In this document: positions 5,468-5,929 of the stretch, piece by piece
Layout: each line of letters starts with the position of its first letter
Position numbering within the stretch: the first letter of the stretch is position 1
Assembly: GCA_964639675.1 (NCBI GenBank)
Contig: CAZXEK010000034.1
Coordinates: 1 to 5,929, forward strand
Direction of reading: 5' to 3'
DNA: 5,929 bases
Source: JACQCV01 sp964639675
GTDB lineage: Bacteria; Patescibacteriota; Minisyncoccia; Phycocordibacterales; UBA12445
Translations under genes and position numbers: made by a program
The notes under the pieces: model-generated
The model's input: only the letters and a program-made list of their open reading frames with translations
Told to the model about the DNA's origin: nothing
Databases searched by the model: none

Positions 5468-5616
5468 TGTGATATCCTCCTTTCGCATACCTGCTTTCGC
5501 AGTTACGATGTTGATTATCGTTATGATTATGCTGAAAACCGAATCTGTCTTTGTTTTTATACTTAGAAAGTCGAAGAACTAACTTGCCCCACACCTTGCG
5601 GTGGAAATTTGAATCT
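5468..5616 (-). promoter_or_regulatory. Long structured 5' leader of the 181-aa gene
   Basis: From the predicted start near 5616 to the ATG is about 150 nt. On the minus strand it contains CACC-GCAA-GGTG (5603 to 5592) near the 5' end and CTGC-GAAA-GCAG (5502 to 5491) just before the SD. Both are 4-bp stems closed by GNRA tetraloops, which are common in folded RNAs. I do not recognise a known riboswitch or leader. A regulatory role is inference. Confidence 0.35.
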
Positions 5617-5622
5617 GACCAT

Positions 5623-5650
5623 ACCATACAGGAATTGCTTGATTTGTCAA
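5623..5650 (-). promoter_or_regulatory. Promoter of the 181-aa gene
   Basis: A perfect -35 TTGACA (5650 to 5645), a 16-bp spacer and TATGGT (5628 to 5623; 4 of 6 to consensus) predict a start near 5616. It sits directly downstream of a minus-strand terminator (5666-5691), so the gene appears to be an independent unit. Confidence 0.6.
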
Positions 5651-5665
5651 CGGCATGGCAGATGT

Positions 5666-5691
5666 AAAAAAATCGGAGGTCGGACCTCAGA
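5666..5691 (-). terminator. Intrinsic terminator of the gene at the right edge
   Basis: On the minus strand, GAGGT (5688-5684) pairs with ACCTC (5680-5676) around CCG. Two more outer pairs (C5674-G5690, T5673-A5691) follow beyond one mismatch, and then seven T (plus-strand A 5666-5672). It is about 95 bp past the TAA of the partial gene at 5787-5929. The stem is short, so efficiency is uncertain. Confidence 0.6.
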
Positions 5692-5748
5692 CCTTTATAC
5701 GATTAGTACGACCGTTACCATAATAGAAACTCTCGACTCCGCCCTGCC

Positions 5749-5798
5749 ACTCATCAACACTTACCAACACTCATCAACACTCATCATTACTCATCAAC
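5749..5798. repeat. Five tandem 10-bp repeats
   Basis: Units of ACTCATCAAC at 5749, 5759, 5769, 5779 and 5789. Three are exact, one reads ACTTACCAAC and one ACTCATCATT. On the minus strand the unit is GTTGATGAGT. The repeats overlap the final codons and stop of the partial gene at 5787-5929, so they probably arose by tandem duplication of its 3' end. The 10-bp period places each unit on the same face of the helix. Confidence 0.9.
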
Positions 5799-5929
5799 AG
5801 ACAAACCAAATCTTCTTTTTATCCACTTATCGTTCTCCAGCTTTTCGACAACCATAAACAATACATCCTTGCCAAATTCAAAATCAGTTTTCAAGAGAAA
5901 AATAAATTCCTCGCAATCATAAGGAAAAA
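5787..5929 (-). CDS. 3' end of an unrecognised gene (start outside window)
   Basis: The minus frame is open from the window edge to TAA at 5789-5787, giving 46 residues (FPYDCEEFIFLLKTDFEFGK, then DVLFMVVEKLENDKWIKRRF and GLSVDE). The mix of hydrophobic, acidic and basic residues looks like real protein, and an intrinsic terminator follows on the same strand. The stop is immediately followed by two more in-frame stops (TAA TGA TGA). No family is recognisable from this fragment. The opposite-strand frame at 5609-5857 crosses the promoter, terminator and repeats and is rejected. Confidence 0.6.
   Translation of the reverse strand, partial: FPYDCEEFIFLLKTDFEFGKDVLFMVVEKLENDKWIKRRFGLSVDE

Noticed and set aside
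5819..5827. TTATCCACT, one mismatch from a DnaA box, near the 10-bp tandem repeats, suggesting an origin.
   Set aside because: Only one such site is present, it falls inside the partial coding frame, and there is no AT-rich unwinding region, further boxes, or dnaA/dnaN neighbour.
5609..5857. An 82-codon open frame on the plus strand.
   Set aside because: It runs over the minus-strand promoter, a terminator and the 10-bp repeats, and opposes a more convincing minus-strand coding end.

Overview
The window looks like bacterial chromosome, most likely from a reduced, moderately AT-rich genome such as a Patescibacteria/CPR (Parcubacteria-like) lineage. This is inference from a short RF2, the prfB-ftsE-ftsX gene order, a tRNA without encoded CCA, weak or absent Shine-Dalgarno (SD) sites on the housekeeping genes, and very divergent or unrecognised flanking genes. 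TAG, TGA and TAA all serve as stops and an RF2 gene is present, so the standard bacterial code applies.

Left part (1-522): no intact gene. It holds two near-identical perfect palindromes (94-122 and 256-284) bracketing one copy of a 114-bp repeat (125-238), then a promoter-like site (312-340), then the C-terminal half of a RelE/ParE-type toxin with no start codon (349-516). The toxin remnant ends 6 bp before prfB.

Central part (523-3445, + strand): prfB (RF2 with a shortened N-terminal domain), then a second copy of the repeat inside an element with perfect 23-bp inverted ends starting 2 bp after the prfB stop, then ftsE and ftsX (the ABC-type divisome regulator), then tRNA-Gln(CTG). The two direct copies of the repeat therefore bracket the toxin remnant and prfB. 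ftsE, and perhaps ftsX, have a -10 box placed so that the transcript would start at or next to the start codon, suggesting leaderless mRNA.

Right part (3478-5929, - strand): a divergent inositol-monophosphatase/FBPase-fold protein with its own promoter and terminator; then a separate transcription unit for an unrecognised 181-aa protein. That gene is about 60% GC, against roughly 40-45% for prfB and ftsEX, and has a perfect SD, a TTGACA promoter, an approximately 150-nt leader with two GNRA-tetraloop hairpins, and a strong terminator. At the right edge is the 3' end of another minus-strand gene whose last codons run into five tandem 10-bp repeats, followed by a terminator.

The core genes cover translation termination and control of cell-wall hydrolysis at division. 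The rest is accessory: small non-coding repeats, a decayed toxin, and a compositionally foreign gene. No complete new multi-gene system is visible. The most novel material is the repeat element around prfB and the GC-rich gene with its structured leader.
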